Notes under the pieces: model-generated
What the model saw: the letters and a program-made list of their open reading frames with translations, nothing else
Told to the model about the DNA's origin: nothing
Database searches by the model: none
Shown here: in pieces, positions 26,750-36,873 of the stretch
How positions within the stretch are numbered: the first letter of the stretch is position 1
Layout: every line of letters begins with the position of its first letter
From: Spartinivicinus ruber
GTDB lineage: Bacteria > Pseudomonadota > Gammaproteobacteria > Pseudomonadales > Zooshikellaceae
Direction: 5' to 3'
DNA: 64,000 bases
Assembly (NCBI RefSeq): GCF_011009015.1
Contig: NZ_CP048878.1
Coordinates: 4,618,354-4,682,353, forward strand
Translations under genes and position numbers: made by a program

Positions 26750-27196
26750 ATGATCAGCATTCAACAGGCCCCTTTTGATATTAACACCTTCGACCAAACC
26801 CTTCGCGAAAACTCCCCCAAAGTCGGAGCAATCGCTACTTTTTGTGGATTAGTAAGAGACTTCAGCGAACGGCCCGATGTCACCGCCATTTACCTGGAAC
26901 ACTACCCAGGCATGACCGAAAAAGTGCTGGATGAATTAATCGAAGAAGCCAAGCAACGCTGGTCAATTATTGATGCGATTATTTGTCACCGAGTAGGTAA
27001 GCTGTCATTGGGTGAATCTATCGTATATGTCGGCGTCGCCAGCGCCCACCGCAAAGCCGCCTTCGCCGCCTGCGAATTTTTAATCGACAAACTCAAAACC
27101 ACCGCCCCTTTTTGGAAAAAAGAAATAACCTCTGATGGCGAACATTGGGTGGATGAGAGGGATAAAGATCAGCAGTCAGCAGCAGAGTGGGATTAG
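26750..27196 (+). CDS. moaE: Molybdopterin synthase catalytic subunit MoaE
   Basis: The 148-residue protein shows the MoaE pattern: GAIATFCGLVRD near residue 28, LEHYPGMTEK, CHRVGKLSLGE, VYVGVASAHRKAAF, and a C-terminal PFWKKE with the active-site lysine. With MoaD it inserts two sulfurs into cyclic pyranopterin. GGAGG just ahead of the ATG couples it to moaD. The operon moaCDE ends here. Confidence 0.95.
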   Translation: MISIQQAPFDINTFDQTLRENSPKVGAIATFCGLVRDFSERPDVTAIYLEHYPGMTEKVLDELIEEAKQRWSIIDAIICHRVGKLSLGESIVYVGVASAHRKAAFAACEFLIDKLKTTAPFWKKEITSDGEHWVDERDKDQQSAAEWD

Positions 27197-27986
27197 AAAT
27201 TAATAAGCTTTTGTTTACCACATACACTGAGAAAAAGTGTTAAGAATAAGTCTAGTGTCTAATAGGTAATCACAGGCCACTCTTGCCGCTCTTGAAGTGT
27301 AATTCCATGGTTCCAGTAGCGTTTTTATCTCAATTAAAGACGCTACCGCAAGTTTCACAGTAGTAAACTTGCCCATCAAGACCTCTATAGTCCATATCCG
27401 CTAATTTGTATGTCAGCCTTCTTGTACTAAGCCTATATTTGCATGAAAAATGTCAGTAATTATAATGAGCAATTTATTAACAAAAAATTCTGTATTTAGA
27501 ATCATTTTTCATGAGCAAATGGACTATATATTTTAGCCCCCCTTTGAATGTACAAGATTATCTTTATTATTTTTCACAAATCCAAGGAGGCTAGATTAGC
27601 CAGTACTAAGCCCCCTTCCTCCAAACAAACTTGTTAAAAATCACTCACTTAGAACGACAGTAAAGATAAATTAAATCTGCATACTATTTCACAAAACTAC
27701 AAAGCTTGTCAGACCATAAAGTTAACGACCTGATATTATTGCGTCGCGATTCAATAATGTATCCGTTATTTATATTGGATAATTTTTACCCAGCATTAGG
27801 GGGTATACATCAATCGCATTAATTGTTAAAGCGCTACCGCTAACTGTAGTAGTTCCAATAGCTACTACTGTTTAAATGGCGCCATATAAATAATGACTGG
27901 AACTATTAACAGCATCTTCTAGGCAAACAGTAATACACAAGCTGTTTTATGCCTATTACAACATATAAGGAAAAGGCAACTCGACT
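27197..27986. other. Long intergenic region with hairpins and a zinc-ribbon remnant
   Basis: This 790-base stretch holds a stem (GTAGCGT 27316-27322 with ACGCTAC 27340-27346), a small GGCTA/TAGCC hairpin near 27590 and a TAGTAGTT/AGCTACTA-type inverted repeat near 27845-27870. The minus strand carries a 40-codon coding-like remnant at 27330-27452. AAGGAAAAGG before the ATG at 27987 serves the next gene. No full gene is seen. Confidence 0.45.
27330..27452 (-). pseudogene. Coding-like remnant with a CxxC zinc-ribbon end
   Basis: In one minus-strand frame, 40 codons run to a TGA and read like a protein end: RRLTYKLADMDYRGLDG followed by QVYYCETCGSVFN. A single cysteine near the left end (FSCKYR) could be the relic of the first zinc knuckle. 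There is an in-frame stop just upstream and no good start except an internal ATG. It is probably a decayed small zinc-ribbon gene or a frameshifted one. Chance cannot be excluded. Confidence 0.3.
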
Positions 27987-30929
27987 ATGGCTAAACATGT
28001 ATTGCCATTAACTTTGGCTCTTGGCTTAAGTCATTTAACTACTGCGGTTTGGGCGGCTAACCAGGCACCAATTACCCAAGGCCACAGTGAGACTATCAGC
28101 AAACCTGGCATGCACAACAGCTGGGTTTGGGCACAGGATGTAGATAAAGATGCCCTAACCTATAAGGTTGTCAATCAGCCAAAGTTTGGCCAAGTAAAGA
28201 TGGATCCAAACACTGGCAAATTTACCTATACCCCCACATCAACTGTCGCCTATGATGAGTTTTATTACCAAGTCACTGATACAACCGGTCAAAACTCAAA
28301 TAAGTCTGTTGTACAGCTAAACTTTGACCACGAAGGCCAAACAAGTCAGCCAACCAATACAACTGATTCATCCCAAAATTGTAAAGTTTCAGGGACTGTT
28401 ACTGGACTTGATCCTGAAACAACAGCAAAGATTACTATTGCTTCAGACACCACTTTAAAAACGAAAGCAGTAACAGGCAATGGCAGCTTTTGTTTTGAGC
28501 AATATTCAAACTCTGCCACGATTCATGCCTATGCACCAGGATATGAAGTACAAAACAGCTCAAGAAAAGTGACTTCAGGAAATACTAATTTTAACTTTGT
28601 AAAAACTCCAGCATGCGAAGATGGTTACTCAAGCTGTTTCAAATGGGAAGATAGTGAAGAAAGTACATCTGAATACCAGTCTTACATAAATAAAAAACAA
28701 ACAATCACGTTTTCAAATCAAACCATTGAGATTGTAGATAACTCTGCCGCTAATGCTCTGCTACATGATTACAATATTGCATTAATCGACACGCCTGACA
28801 ATGCTTGGTCTTTAGAACACGCTAGCCGTTTACTTAACACTATCAGAATGATTCCACAACCAAAAAGAAACTCTTACGGTGAACAAAAATTAACTCCATC
28901 AGTTTGGGAAATTACTGATAAAGCGCTCACTGATGATGTGGAAGTTATCACTGAAGGTAAAACCAAAAAAATTAGAATTAATGAGAAAACATTTGTTAAT
29001 GCCGCTCCTCGCCTAGTAGAAATCGATGGCGTAAAAGGCCGTTTTTTTTCTAAACGACTCCACCATGCATTGGTAAATGTGGTTACCGACTTTGGTAATG
29101 ATAGTGCAGCAGTAGAAAAAATAATGAAAGAACGGTTTGGGGTAAGCTTAAAAGCAAACATCAGTCAATTAACTGCTGGTACTACTAATGAGTCAGACAA
29201 TTACTTCCAGCCTTTTTTACCGAGAGAAAAAGTCAAATTAATTAATATTTTTGAAGACATGCCAACAGGTATGCATAAAATAGAAGGGCTAACCCATTTA
29301 GTTAGACGTAAAAATGGAATGGAAAACCCTCTGTACCCTTCACTTGCTGCAATTGCTTGGCACTCTGGTGAAAACTCCAGTGGCAATGGCTACATTGAAT
29401 TTATGGAAAAAGCATTTGCCCATAATGCAGATGACTTTGTTCATCGCTTAATCGTTCATGAGAAAGCGCATTATATCTATGGCAAAGTGATCAATGGGCA
29501 AACACGGAGTGACTGGGCTGAAGTAGGTGGTTGGTATGTAGATCCTAATGATAAAGATGGCTGGAGTACATCTAAGCAAACTGAATTCGTGTCGGCTTAT
29601 GCCCATACTAAAAACCCTAATGAAGATATGGCTGAGTCAATCGCTTATTATATTTTAAATCCCGATAAGCTCCGCTCACGGTCACCTAAAAAATTCGATT
29701 TTATCCAAAAACGTATTATGAAAGGCAGCCAATACCTTTCTATTATTGATCAGGATATGACTTTCGAAGTACTTAACCTGTATCCCGACTATATTTATCC
29801 AGGCAAAATAAAAAATGTTGAAATTGGTGTAACTACTGAAAATAATGGCGACAAAAAAGTGCATGTTACTGTTAAGTTACATGCTAAAGATAGTCAACTA
29901 GAAGGTGCCACTGAAACTAATGTTAGAGTTTATAGCCAAATAGGTACCTTTAAAGACTTTTCGCTGAAGCCAGTCGATCAGTCTGGCGCACCTGCTAAAG
30001 TCAGCACCATATTAACTGGTAGCTTTGTCCTTGATAAAAATGCTCCCCAAGGATATTGGCGCCCTGATCAAATTGCCTTAAATGATCTTAATGGCAATGA
30101 GCGGTTTAGTGGTGCAAACGATTTTGGCTGGAAACTATATATTGATAATGCTAACTCTGATACCACCCCACCAGCCTATGTGCCTAATAGCTTAACGCTA
30201 AATGTTACACAAGATCATAACTCTTATGCAGAACCCGTCAATAAAATCACGGCAGAGTGGCGAGTAGCTGAGGCTGTAGGTATGGCTGAAACTGACCCTT
30301 GTTTCGGCTCAATGAAACACGGATCAGCAAAACTATATTCCATTGGAAAACATGGTGGCTTTAACGAAACCAGCAACACCTGTAAGTTAGTGTATATTAT
30401 GCCCAACTATATGGCTTCAGGCGCGTATAGCATGAGTGAAGTTGTCATGAAGGATAAAGCATTAAACTGGGGGAGATTTAATTTCCATGGCAGTGAAAGG
30501 TCTCGCCAAGTTACCTTAACCTCAACCAACCCTGATACTCAACCTCCGGTACTCAATCTAAACCAAATTAGTGTGAGTGCTACCCCTGTTAACCCAAGTA
30601 ACCCTAATGGCGAAACTATTGTTACTATCAATTATCAGGTAAGTGATAATATTTCAGGTTTTGATTATGCCAGAATCAAACTACGTGACCCACAAGGTGT
30701 GACTCACGAGTTTTTTCACCAACCTAACAATGATGGCCGCTTATTCTTTGAAGGTAACCCTAACACCGCTAAGGTATATACCAAAAAAATTCACTTACCA
30801 GCAGGTTCTGCACCTGGTATCTGGGGAGTCACTGAAATAAGTGTTTACGATATGGCGAGCAATTATCAAAACCATAACTTTGCTGAAACTGTTTTAGTTG
30901 AGCCCACCTTCAATGTAAGCAACAACTAA
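27987..30929 (+). CDS. Large secreted HExxH metallopeptidase-like protein, lethal-factor-like catalytic region
   Basis: The 980-residue product has a signal peptide cut near VWAAN. A cadherin-like 'tandem-95' domain (about 25-115, DVDKDALTYKVV and GKFTYTP) is followed by a carboxypeptidase-regulatory-like domain (about 130-205). The large central region contains HEKAH at 491-495 and NEDMAES at 545-551. In anthrax lethal-factor-type gluzincins a zinc HExxH is followed some 50 residues later by an AE-containing helix. The spacing and the following KFDFIQKRI helix fit that layout. The C-terminal 380 residues look like repeated Ig-like domains with TPPAYVPNSL and TQPPVLNL starts. Cysteines suggest disulfides. 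The fold call is inferred and the target is unknown. Confidence 0.7.
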   Translation: MAKHVLPLTLALGLSHLTTAVWAANQAPITQGHSETISKPGMHNSWVWAQDVDKDALTYKVVNQPKFGQVKMDPNTGKFTYTPTSTVAYDEFYYQVTDTTGQNSNKSVVQLNFDHEGQTSQPTNTTDSSQNCKVSGTVTGLDPETTAKITIASDTTLKTKAVTGNGSFCFEQYSNSATIHAYAPGYEVQNSSRKVTSGNTNFNFVKTPACEDGYSSCFKWEDSEESTSEYQSYINKKQTITFSNQTIEIVDNSAANALLHDYNIALIDTPDNAWSLEHASRLLNTIRMIPQPKRNSYGEQKLTPSVWEITDKALTDDVEVITEGKTKKIRINEKTFVNAAPRLVEIDGVKGRFFSKRLHHALVNVVTDFGNDSAAVEKIMKERFGVSLKANISQLTAGTTNESDNYFQPFLPREKVKLINIFEDMPTGMHKIEGLTHLVRRKNGMENPLYPSLAAIAWHSGENSSGNGYIEFMEKAFAHNADDFVHRLIVHEKAHYIYGKVINGQTRSDWAEVGGWYVDPNDKDGWSTSKQTEFVSAYAHTKNPNEDMAESIAYYILNPDKLRSRSPKKFDFIQKRIMKGSQYLSIIDQDMTFEVLNLYPDYIYPGKIKNVEIGVTTENNGDKKVHVTVKLHAKDSQLEGATETNVRVYSQIGTFKDFSLKPVDQSGAPAKVSTILTGSFVLDKNAPQGYWRPDQIALNDLNGNERFSGANDFGWKLYIDNANSDTTPPAYVPNSLTLNVTQDHNSYAEPVNKITAEWRVAEAVGMAETDPCFGSMKHGSAKLYSIGKHGGFNETSNTCKLVYIMPNYMASGAYSMSEVVMKDKALNWGRFNFHGSERSRQVTLTSTNPDTQPPVLNLNQISVSATPVNPSNPNGETIVTINYQVSDNISGFDYARIKLRDPQGVTHEFFHQPNNDGRLFFEGNPNTAKVYTKKIHLPAGSAPGIWGVTEISVYDMASNYQNHNFAETVLVEPTFNVSNN

Positions 30930-30954
30930 CCGCCTTATCCACAAAGCAACAACT

Positions 30955-30980
30955 AAAAAAGCGCCGAAAGGCGCTTTTTT
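30955..30980. terminator. Strong bidirectional intrinsic terminator
   Basis: GCGCC-GAAA-GGCGC (30961-30974) is flanked by six A on the left and six T on the right. It serves both the metallopeptidase gene from the left and maiA from the right. Confidence 0.95.
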
Positions 30981-30998
30981 ATTCTCTGTTATATAAAG

Positions 30999-31640
30999 CT
31001 ACTCAGCATCAGGTTGTACTTCAGGTGCTGCATTCTGCACCGCAGGCACTGACAACCCATTATCATAAATACGGCTAATATTTGGAAAATCATTTAAAGC
31101 AATATTAAACCGATGAGCATTATATACTTGGGGTATAAGTACCACATCGGCTAACGAAAACTCATCGCCAAAACAGAATGTACCTGCTGTATTAGTCAAT
31201 TGTGCTTCTAATGCTGAAAATCCATTGATTACCCAATGACTATACCACTGCTGTTTTGTCTGTTCATCAACCCCTATTTGGTTAGTTAAATACTGCAATA
31301 CCCGTAAATTATTTAGTGGGTGGATATCACAAGCAATGGCAAGGGCGAAAGCACGAATAGCCGCTCTTTCTGCATTATCAGCGGGTAACAATGGCCGCTC
31401 AGGATAATGCTCTTCTAAATATTCCAAAATAGCCATTGACTGCCCAAGGGTCATACCATCCAATTGAATAGTGGGCACCAACTCCTGAGGATTCAGTTCT
31501 TTGTAACTTGACTGATGCTGTTGCCCACCCTCCTTCACTAAGTGAACAGGGATGGTCTTATAAGGCAGTCCTTTCCAATTTAAAGCAATCCTTACACGAT
31601 AAGCCGCCGAAGAACGCCAATAGCTGTATAGATTAATCAT
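30999..31640 (-). CDS. maiA: Maleylacetoacetate isomerase (GST zeta class)
   Basis: The 213-residue protein begins INLYSYWRSSAAYRVRIALN, with the SSAxYRVRIAL glutathione-site signature of zeta-class GSTs and YRVRI typical of MaiA. NPQELVPTI and LGQSMAILEYLEE complete the N-domain. It isomerises maleylacetoacetate to fumarylacetoacetate with glutathione. Its start lies one base beyond the fahA stop, so the two are coupled at the end of the tyrosine block. Confidence 0.95.
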   Translation of the reverse strand: MINLYSYWRSSAAYRVRIALNWKGLPYKTIPVHLVKEGGQQHQSSYKELNPQELVPTIQLDGMTLGQSMAILEYLEEHYPERPLLPADNAERAAIRAFALAIACDIHPLNNLRVLQYLTNQIGVDEQTKQQWYSHWVINGFSALEAQLTNTAGTFCFGDEFSLADVVLIPQVYNAHRFNIALNDFPNISRIYDNGLSVPAVQNAAPEVQPDAE

Positions 31641-31641
31641 T

Positions 31642-32631
31642 TCATGCTCCCTTATAGGGTGAAACCACTTGCTCTATAGCACCAAAAATAGATTGACCAG
31701 ACTTATCAAACATTTCTATTCGGATAGAGTCACCATACTGCATAAATGGTGTAACGGCTTTACCCTGTTCAATAACTTCAAGCATTCTTTTTTCAGCCAA
31801 ACAACTAGAGCCTTTACTTCGATCGTAATTAGAAACAGTCCCTGAGCCGATAATAGCACCTGCACTTAGCGGCCTGGTTTTCGCAGCATGGGCAACTAAT
31901 GTTGGAAAATCAAAGGTCATATCAACCCCAGCCTCTGGCGCACCGAAAAATTCATTATTTAATTTGCTATGTAAAGGTAGGTGCACTTTTTTACCATCCC
32001 AGGAATCATCCAACTCATCGGGCGTTATTGCCACAGGAGAAAAAGCACTAGAAGGTTTACTTTGAAAAAAGCCAAACCCTTTTGCCAATTCGCCAGGAAT
32101 TAAATTACGTAATGACACATCATTAACCAGCATAAATAATTTAATATGACCTGCCGCTTGCTCTGGTGTAACTCCCATTTGAACATCATCTGTCACCACA
32201 GCTATTTCTGCTTCAAAATCAATCCCCCAATTGGTGTCAGCCATTTCAATGGGAGCATAAGGTGCTAAAAACGCATCCGAGCCACCCTGATACATTAATG
32301 GGTCAGTCCAGAATGACTCTGGCATTTCAGCACCACGGGCCTTTCTCACCAGCTCTACATGGTTAACATAGGCACTACCATCCGCCCACTGATAAGCACG
32401 GGGTAAGGGCGACAATGCTTGTCGCTGATCAAATAGCAGAGTATTTTTTAAAGAGCCCTTATTTAAGGCCTGATAAATTTCTTGTAAAGCAGGCTCTGTC
32501 TGTTGCCAATTATCCAGTGCTTGTTGCAAGGTATTGACAATTTCTGGTACAGCCACTGCTTCAGTCAATTGTTTGTTAACCACCACCAATTGACCATCAC
32601 GGGAATTATTTTTAATTGAAGCTAATTTCAT
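31642..32631 (-). CDS. fahA: Fumarylacetoacetate hydrolase
   Basis: The 329-residue protein belongs to the FAH superfamily. It has metal-binding WGIDFEAEIAVVTDD, LVNDVSLR and IGSGTVSN. The size, and the position ahead of maiA in a homogentisate block, point to fumarylacetoacetase, giving fumarate and acetoacetate. It is the shorter bacterial form rather than the 420-residue animal form. A 270-base gap with a palindromic element separates it from hmgA, so it may have its own promoter. Confidence 0.9.
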   Translation of the reverse strand: MKLASIKNNSRDGQLVVVNKQLTEAVAVPEIVNTLQQALDNWQQTEPALQEIYQALNKGSLKNTLLFDQRQALSPLPRAYQWADGSAYVNHVELVRKARGAEMPESFWTDPLMYQGGSDAFLAPYAPIEMADTNWGIDFEAEIAVVTDDVQMGVTPEQAAGHIKLFMLVNDVSLRNLIPGELAKGFGFFQSKPSSAFSPVAITPDELDDSWDGKKVHLPLHSKLNNEFFGAPEAGVDMTFDFPTLVAHAAKTRPLSAGAIIGSGTVSNYDRSKGSSCLAEKRMLEVIEQGKAVTPFMQYGDSIRIEMFDKSGQSIFGAIEQVVSPYKGA

Positions 32632-32703
32632 ATTGAATATCGTTAATTTTTACAGTTTTAAAATAATTTAAAATTACAATTTCATTACTTTTGCTTTCTT
32701 TGA

Positions 32704-32871
32704 GGTTGTCGCAAATAGTTAGCGAATATGGGGTGACGGGGTATTCTGTAACTAAGGTATGGATGCCTTTTTAGCTCTTGATGGGCCATATGGCACTTCA
32801 AGAGCGGAGGAAGAATATCCTGTTTTCCATATCAGACACTATATTTACTTTCTACCCCTTTTGCGACAGCC
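32704..32871. repeat. Palindromic MITE-like element between hmgA and fahA
   Basis: GGTTGTCGCAAA-type left end (about 32704-32715) is the inverted match, 11 of 12 bases, of the right end TTTGCGACAGCC (32860-32871). Inside it GCTCTTGA (32774-32781) and TCAAGAGC (32798-32805) surround GCCATATGGC (32785-32794). All three inverted repeats share a centre near 32789. No open frame is present. It looks like a small non-coding inverted-repeat element or a large RNA hairpin. Confidence 0.5.
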
Positions 32872-32900
32872 CTATAAAACGAGAGTATTGGTAGTGCCTT

Positions 32901-34028
32901 TTATTTCACCTGCCAACTATTCACATAATTAGTATCTTCTACTTCTGTAGCTACTTCTCCCACTTCTAAGGCATCCCGGGTATCTAACATCACCGCTACT
33001 TCATCGGTAAATTTCTTCTTATACTCACGCCCTGCCTGAAATGCTTTAGGATGTGGCCCATGGGTAAAGCCTGCAGGGTGAAAAGTCACCATGCCTTTAT
33101 CAATATTATCACGGCTGAAAAAATCACCTGCATGATAGAAAAGCACTTCATCAAAATCATCGTTATTGTGATAGAAAGGTACTTTCAATGCGCCAGGGTC
33201 ACTTTCAATAGGCCTCGGCACAAAAGTACAAACCACAAACCGACTAGCTACAAATGTAGTATGCGCTGAAGGCGGTAAATGATATCGATGACTCATTAAT
33301 GGTCTAATATCTCGCCAGTTAATTCGTGCTACCGATAATTCACCATGCCAACCAATTGCATCCAGCGGATTATAGGGAAATGTGACTACAGAAACCTGAC
33401 TATTTCGCTTAATTTCGACTGACCAAGGCGTTTCTGACTGCTGATTTTTAAATGCATCATCAATTGCAGGCACATCCAACATCGCTTGATCGAATATAGC
33501 TTGTTCCCCCAGCAATCCTTTTTCTGGTAATTGATAGGAATCATTAGTCGCTTCAATTATTAATATTTGCATTGTAGTGTCAGGATCCAGGCGCCACATG
33601 GTCCCTCTGGGGATAACCACATAATCCCCTGCTACCAACGTTAAATGTCCATAATCACAAAAAAACTCACCACCACCTTCATGAATAAATAATAAGTCAT
33701 CACCATCGGCATTACGTGCCAAGGTTTCCATGGCCTTATCGCACTGCCAAAACCGATATTTACAGTGTGCATTATACAAAACCGTCGTCGCCTGCCAGGG
33801 TGATGTGGCCATTTGCCCAAGATTATTTAAATTAAATAGTCTTGGGCGCAAAGGCCCTTCCCACTGAGACCAGCCAGTGGGAGGATGCTTGTGATGCATA
33901 TGACTGCTGGGACCAAAAAAACCACTCCGTCCTAGCTCTCGCTCATAAATAGCAGATTCTGGAAAATCCGCATGGGCTTGACGGGATATTTTGCCTTCCT
34001 TATGAGGAAACCGTATCCACTTACGCAT
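32901..34028 (-). CDS. hmgA: Homogentisate 1,2-dioxygenase
   Basis: The 375-residue protein has the cupin-like fold of HmgA, with [14 protein letters not shown] and VIPRGTMWR in the N-half. The iron-ligand region is [19 protein letters not shown], followed by [11 protein letters not shown]. It opens the ring of homogentisate to maleylacetoacetate with O2. The length is shorter than the roughly 430 residues of Pseudomonas HmgA and fits the short form seen in Shewanella relatives. The start overlaps the hpd end by eight bases, so the two are cotranscribed. Confidence 0.92.
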   Translation of the reverse strand: MRKWIRFPHKEGKISRQAHADFPESAIYERELGRSGFFGPSSHMHHKHPPTGWSQWEGPLRPRLFNLNNLGQMATSPWQATTVLYNAHCKYRFWQCDKAMETLARNADGDDLLFIHEGGGEFFCDYGHLTLVAGDYVVIPRGTMWRLDPDTTMQILIIEATNDSYQLPEKGLLGEQAIFDQAMLDVPAIDDAFKNQQSETPWSVEIKRNSQVSVVTFPYNPLDAIGWHGELSVARINWRDIRPLMSHRYHLPPSAHTTFVASRFVVCTFVPRPIESDPGALKVPFYHNNDDFDEVLFYHAGDFFSRDNIDKGMVTFHPAGFTHGPHPKAFQAGREYKKKFTDEVAVMLDTRDALEVGEVATEVEDTNYVNSWQVK

Positions 34029-35100
34029 CAGCTAAAACTCCCCGTCTTATTTGATCTTCTTCAATCGACTCAAATAATGCCTGGAAATTGCCCTCACCAA
34101 AACCTTCATTACCTTTACGTTGAATAATTTCAAAAAAGACCGGACCAATGACCGTATCTGTAAAAATTTGCAATAAAATTCCATCTTTCTTTGGTGCACC
34201 ATCAACTAAAATACGTAATTCCCTTAATTTATCCAGATTTTCACCATGCCCTGGTACCCGCTCATCAACTTTTTCATAATAAGTATCAGGGGTAAACATA
34301 AAGCGCATTCCACATTTTTTTAAATGAGCAACTGTTGCATAAATATCTTCCGTTGACATGGCAATATGTTGGATACCTTCACCATGGTACTCACGAATAA
34401 ATTCTTCTATTTGCGATTTATCATCAGACGACTCATTGATTGGAATTCTAATTTTCCCACAAGGTGCTGTCATTGCTTTACTGACTAGTCCCGTTAATTT
34501 TCCTTCAATGTCAAAATAGCGAATTTCCCTGAAGTTTCCTAGTCGCTCATAAAATCCAGCCCATGCCGCCATATTACCTTGTTTAACATTATGAGTAAGA
34601 TGATCTAAGTCCAATAAACCAGCACAATTTTCAGCTATTTTCTCTTGCCAACCAGGATAGAAATTAAAGTCAATATCATAAATACTTTTATCGCCATAAC
34701 GATCAACAAAATAAAGGGTGCTTCCACCAATACCATAAATTGCAGGAATATTTAATTCCATTGGCCCTAAGTTACCTTGGTAAAGTTTAGCCCCACAACA
34801 AATTGCTTGTTCTAGAGCCTGGTTAGCATCCTTAACCCGAAATGCCATACCGCACACACTTGGACCATGTTGACGGGCAAATTCCTCTGCCTGAGAGTGG
34901 GGCTCAGAATTAACAATAAAGTTAATATCTCCTTGCCGGAATAGCCACACATCCTTAGAACGGTGTTTGGCAATTTCAGTAAAGCCCAACTGTAAAAAAA
35001 GATTTTTTAAGGCCTGAATACCCTGAGGATCAGGTGCCGTATACTCCACAAACTCAAAACCATCAGTGCCCAGCGGGTTAGCAGTTGTATAACCAGTCAT
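34021..35100 (-). CDS. hpd: 4-hydroxyphenylpyruvate dioxygenase
   Basis: The 359-residue two-domain VOC protein has the iron ligands expected for HPPD: the His in LDHLTHNV, the His in GIQHIAM and the Glu in PVFFEIIQR near the C-terminus. The final [18 protein letters not shown] is the usual capping helix. It converts 4-hydroxyphenylpyruvate to homogentisate. A TyrR-box-like site lies about 120 bases upstream. hmgA overlaps its end. Confidence 0.95.
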   Translation of the reverse strand: MTGYTTANPLGTDGFEFVEYTAPDPQGIQALKNLFLQLGFTEIAKHRSKDVWLFRQGDINFIVNSEPHSQAEEFARQHGPSVCGMAFRVKDANQALEQAICCGAKLYQGNLGPMELNIPAIYGIGGSTLYFVDRYGDKSIYDIDFNFYPGWQEKIAENCAGLLDLDHLTHNVKQGNMAAWAGFYERLGNFREIRYFDIEGKLTGLVSKAMTAPCGKIRIPINESSDDKSQIEEFIREYHGEGIQHIAMSTEDIYATVAHLKKCGMRFMFTPDTYYEKVDERVPGHGENLDKLRELRILVDGAPKKDGILLQIFTDTVIGPVFFEIIQRKGNEGFGEGNFQALFESIEEDQIRRGVLADA

Positions 35101-35218
35101 TATTGTATCTCCGTCATCTCACTTATTTTTTGACTCCATAGATAAATGAGTACTCCAGATAACGGGCAAAATAAATAGTGATGATATACATCAATAAAAA
35201 GAGATATTAGCCTCTATT

Positions 35219-35236
35219 TGTAAGCATACTGTTACA
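35219..35236. promoter_or_regulatory. TyrR/PhhR box upstream of hpd
   Basis: TGTAAG-CATACT-GTTACA fits the TyrR consensus TGTAAA-N6-TTTACA at 10 of 12 fixed positions, with symmetric TGTAA/TTACA cores. It lies between tyrR and hpd, 119 bases before the hpd ATG. A regulator of the right family is the next gene. Confidence 0.7.
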
Positions 35237-35319
35237 GCAAATTGCTTAGCTTAAGTCCCTTAGATACTAAGCTGAATAGTGCCCTACTACTGTCCCAATT
35301 GGTTGCCAACAGTGTAAAC

Positions 35320-36873
35320 TTAAGTTGACGATCGATGTTTGCCTATCCCATACTCTTTCAGTTTCTTTGCAATGGCTGTGTGTGAAACACCTAGTTTTTT
35401 AGCTAACAGTCGAGAGCTTGGATAGGCAGGGTAGAGCCTGGTTAATAACTCACTTTCAAAACGCTTAGTTGCTTCTTCCAAGGTGCCCTCAAACGCATGG
35501 TCAAAATAGCCATAACCAGAAGCATAAGATGGTAGATGTAAATCTTCCGGACTAATTTCCTGATCTTCAGCCATTGAGGCAGCCCTATAAATAGCATTTT
35601 CTAACTGTCTTACATTGCCAGGCCAGGGGTACTGCTGAATTAAATTACAACAGGCTTTACTGAGTACTAACTTTTCTCCTAGTGACAAAGTAAACCGTTT
35701 TAGAAAATGTTCGGCCATTGGCACAATATCAACTTTTCTCACTCGTAGCGGTGGTAAAGCCAAAGACAATACATTCAGTCGGTAAAATAAGTCCTCACGA
35801 AAAACTCCTTGTTGACACAGTGCAGGCAGATTTTTCTGGGTGGTGCACATAATTCTCACATTGACTTTAACCACCTCTTCACCACCAATTCGACGAAAAG
35901 TGCCGTCTTGCAATAACCGGAGTAATTTTACTTGCAAAGTGGCTGACATTTCACCAATTTCATCTAAAAGTACTGTTCCACCATTAGCTAGTTCAAACAG
36001 ACCTTTTTTTCCGGAATCTGGATCATTACTGTAAGCACCTTTCACGTAACCAAATAATTCTGTTTCTGCAACACTATCAGGTAATGCAGCACAATTAAGT
36101 ACTAAAAATGGTTTGTCCGCTCGACTACTGACAAAGTGACAAGCTTTAGCTAACAATTCTTTACCTGTTCCTGTTTCCCCTGTGATCAAAAGTGGAGCTT
36201 CTAATTTTGCTAAATGACGAGCTTGACGAATCACATGCTTCATTGAAGGACTAACGGTAAAAATATCACTAAAATCAATGGTTTTAGCTTGATTTAATTC
36301 ACTAGGCTTAGTCACCCGTTGATTAAATTTAAAACAAACTAAACCGCCGACTAAAGTATTTCCTTCTTCTTCAGGCACTTCAATAGGTAAAATATCAGCA
36401 AATGCTTCCTGGCTATGCCAACGTAACATCCGGCTATGAGGAGCATGATCATCTTCCTGCAACCAACGGGCTAAATTAATGCCTTTGAACCAGTGGTTGA
36501 AGGCACTACCAATAAACTCATCAACACTAACACCCAATAATTTTAACAAAGCATCATTAGCTATTGATATATTGCCTTTAATATCAGTGGATAATACAGG
36601 AGTTAGTTGGGTTGCCAATAATGCTAGAAATTCATGATGTTCTCTTTCTACTGGCATACAAGCCACAGTTCGAACATCATTTACCCCAACTATATGGCGA
36701 ATTGCAGGTAGTAATGACTGTAATGCTTCAAACGGCAAAGTAGGTAGACTTAAGTAGATAACTCCCGCCAGATCAATTTCAACCCCTCTCAAGTTGATTT
36801 GCTGATTAGAAATAATTCGAAGTACTTCTTCTGCTATACCTAAACGGTCCTGGCAAGTAATTTCAAGCCGCAT
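35320..36873 (-). CDS. tyrR: TyrR/PhhR-family transcriptional regulator of aromatic amino-acid genes
   Basis: The 517-residue protein has an N-terminal ACT domain (1-75, LEITCQDRLGIAEEVL), a PAS domain (about 80-190), an AAA+ domain with Walker A GETGTGKE (232-239), and a C-terminal Fis/TyrR-type helix-turn-helix (KKLGVSHTAIAKKLKEYG). The GAFTGA loop that contacts sigma-54 is replaced by KGAYSND, as in TyrR, so it should act on sigma-70 promoters. ACT and PAS domains bind aromatic amino acids. It lies between the phh and hpd genes, and two TyrR boxes are visible near its targets. Confidence 0.95.
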   Translation of the reverse strand: MRLEITCQDRLGIAEEVLRIISNQQINLRGVEIDLAGVIYLSLPTLPFEALQSLLPAIRHIVGVNDVRTVACMPVEREHHEFLALLATQLTPVLSTDIKGNISIANDALLKLLGVSVDEFIGSAFNHWFKGINLARWLQEDDHAPHSRMLRWHSQEAFADILPIEVPEEEGNTLVGGLVCFKFNQRVTKPSELNQAKTIDFSDIFTVSPSMKHVIRQARHLAKLEAPLLITGETGTGKELLAKACHFVSSRADKPFLVLNCAALPDSVAETELFGYVKGAYSNDPDSGKKGLFELANGGTVLLDEIGEMSATLQVKLLRLLQDGTFRRIGGEEVVKVNVRIMCTTQKNLPALCQQGVFREDLFYRLNVLSLALPPLRVRKVDIVPMAEHFLKRFTLSLGEKLVLSKACCNLIQQYPWPGNVRQLENAIYRAASMAEDQEISPEDLHLPSYASGYGYFDHAFEGTLEEATKRFESELLTRLYPAYPSSRLLAKKLGVSHTAIAKKLKEYGIGKHRSST

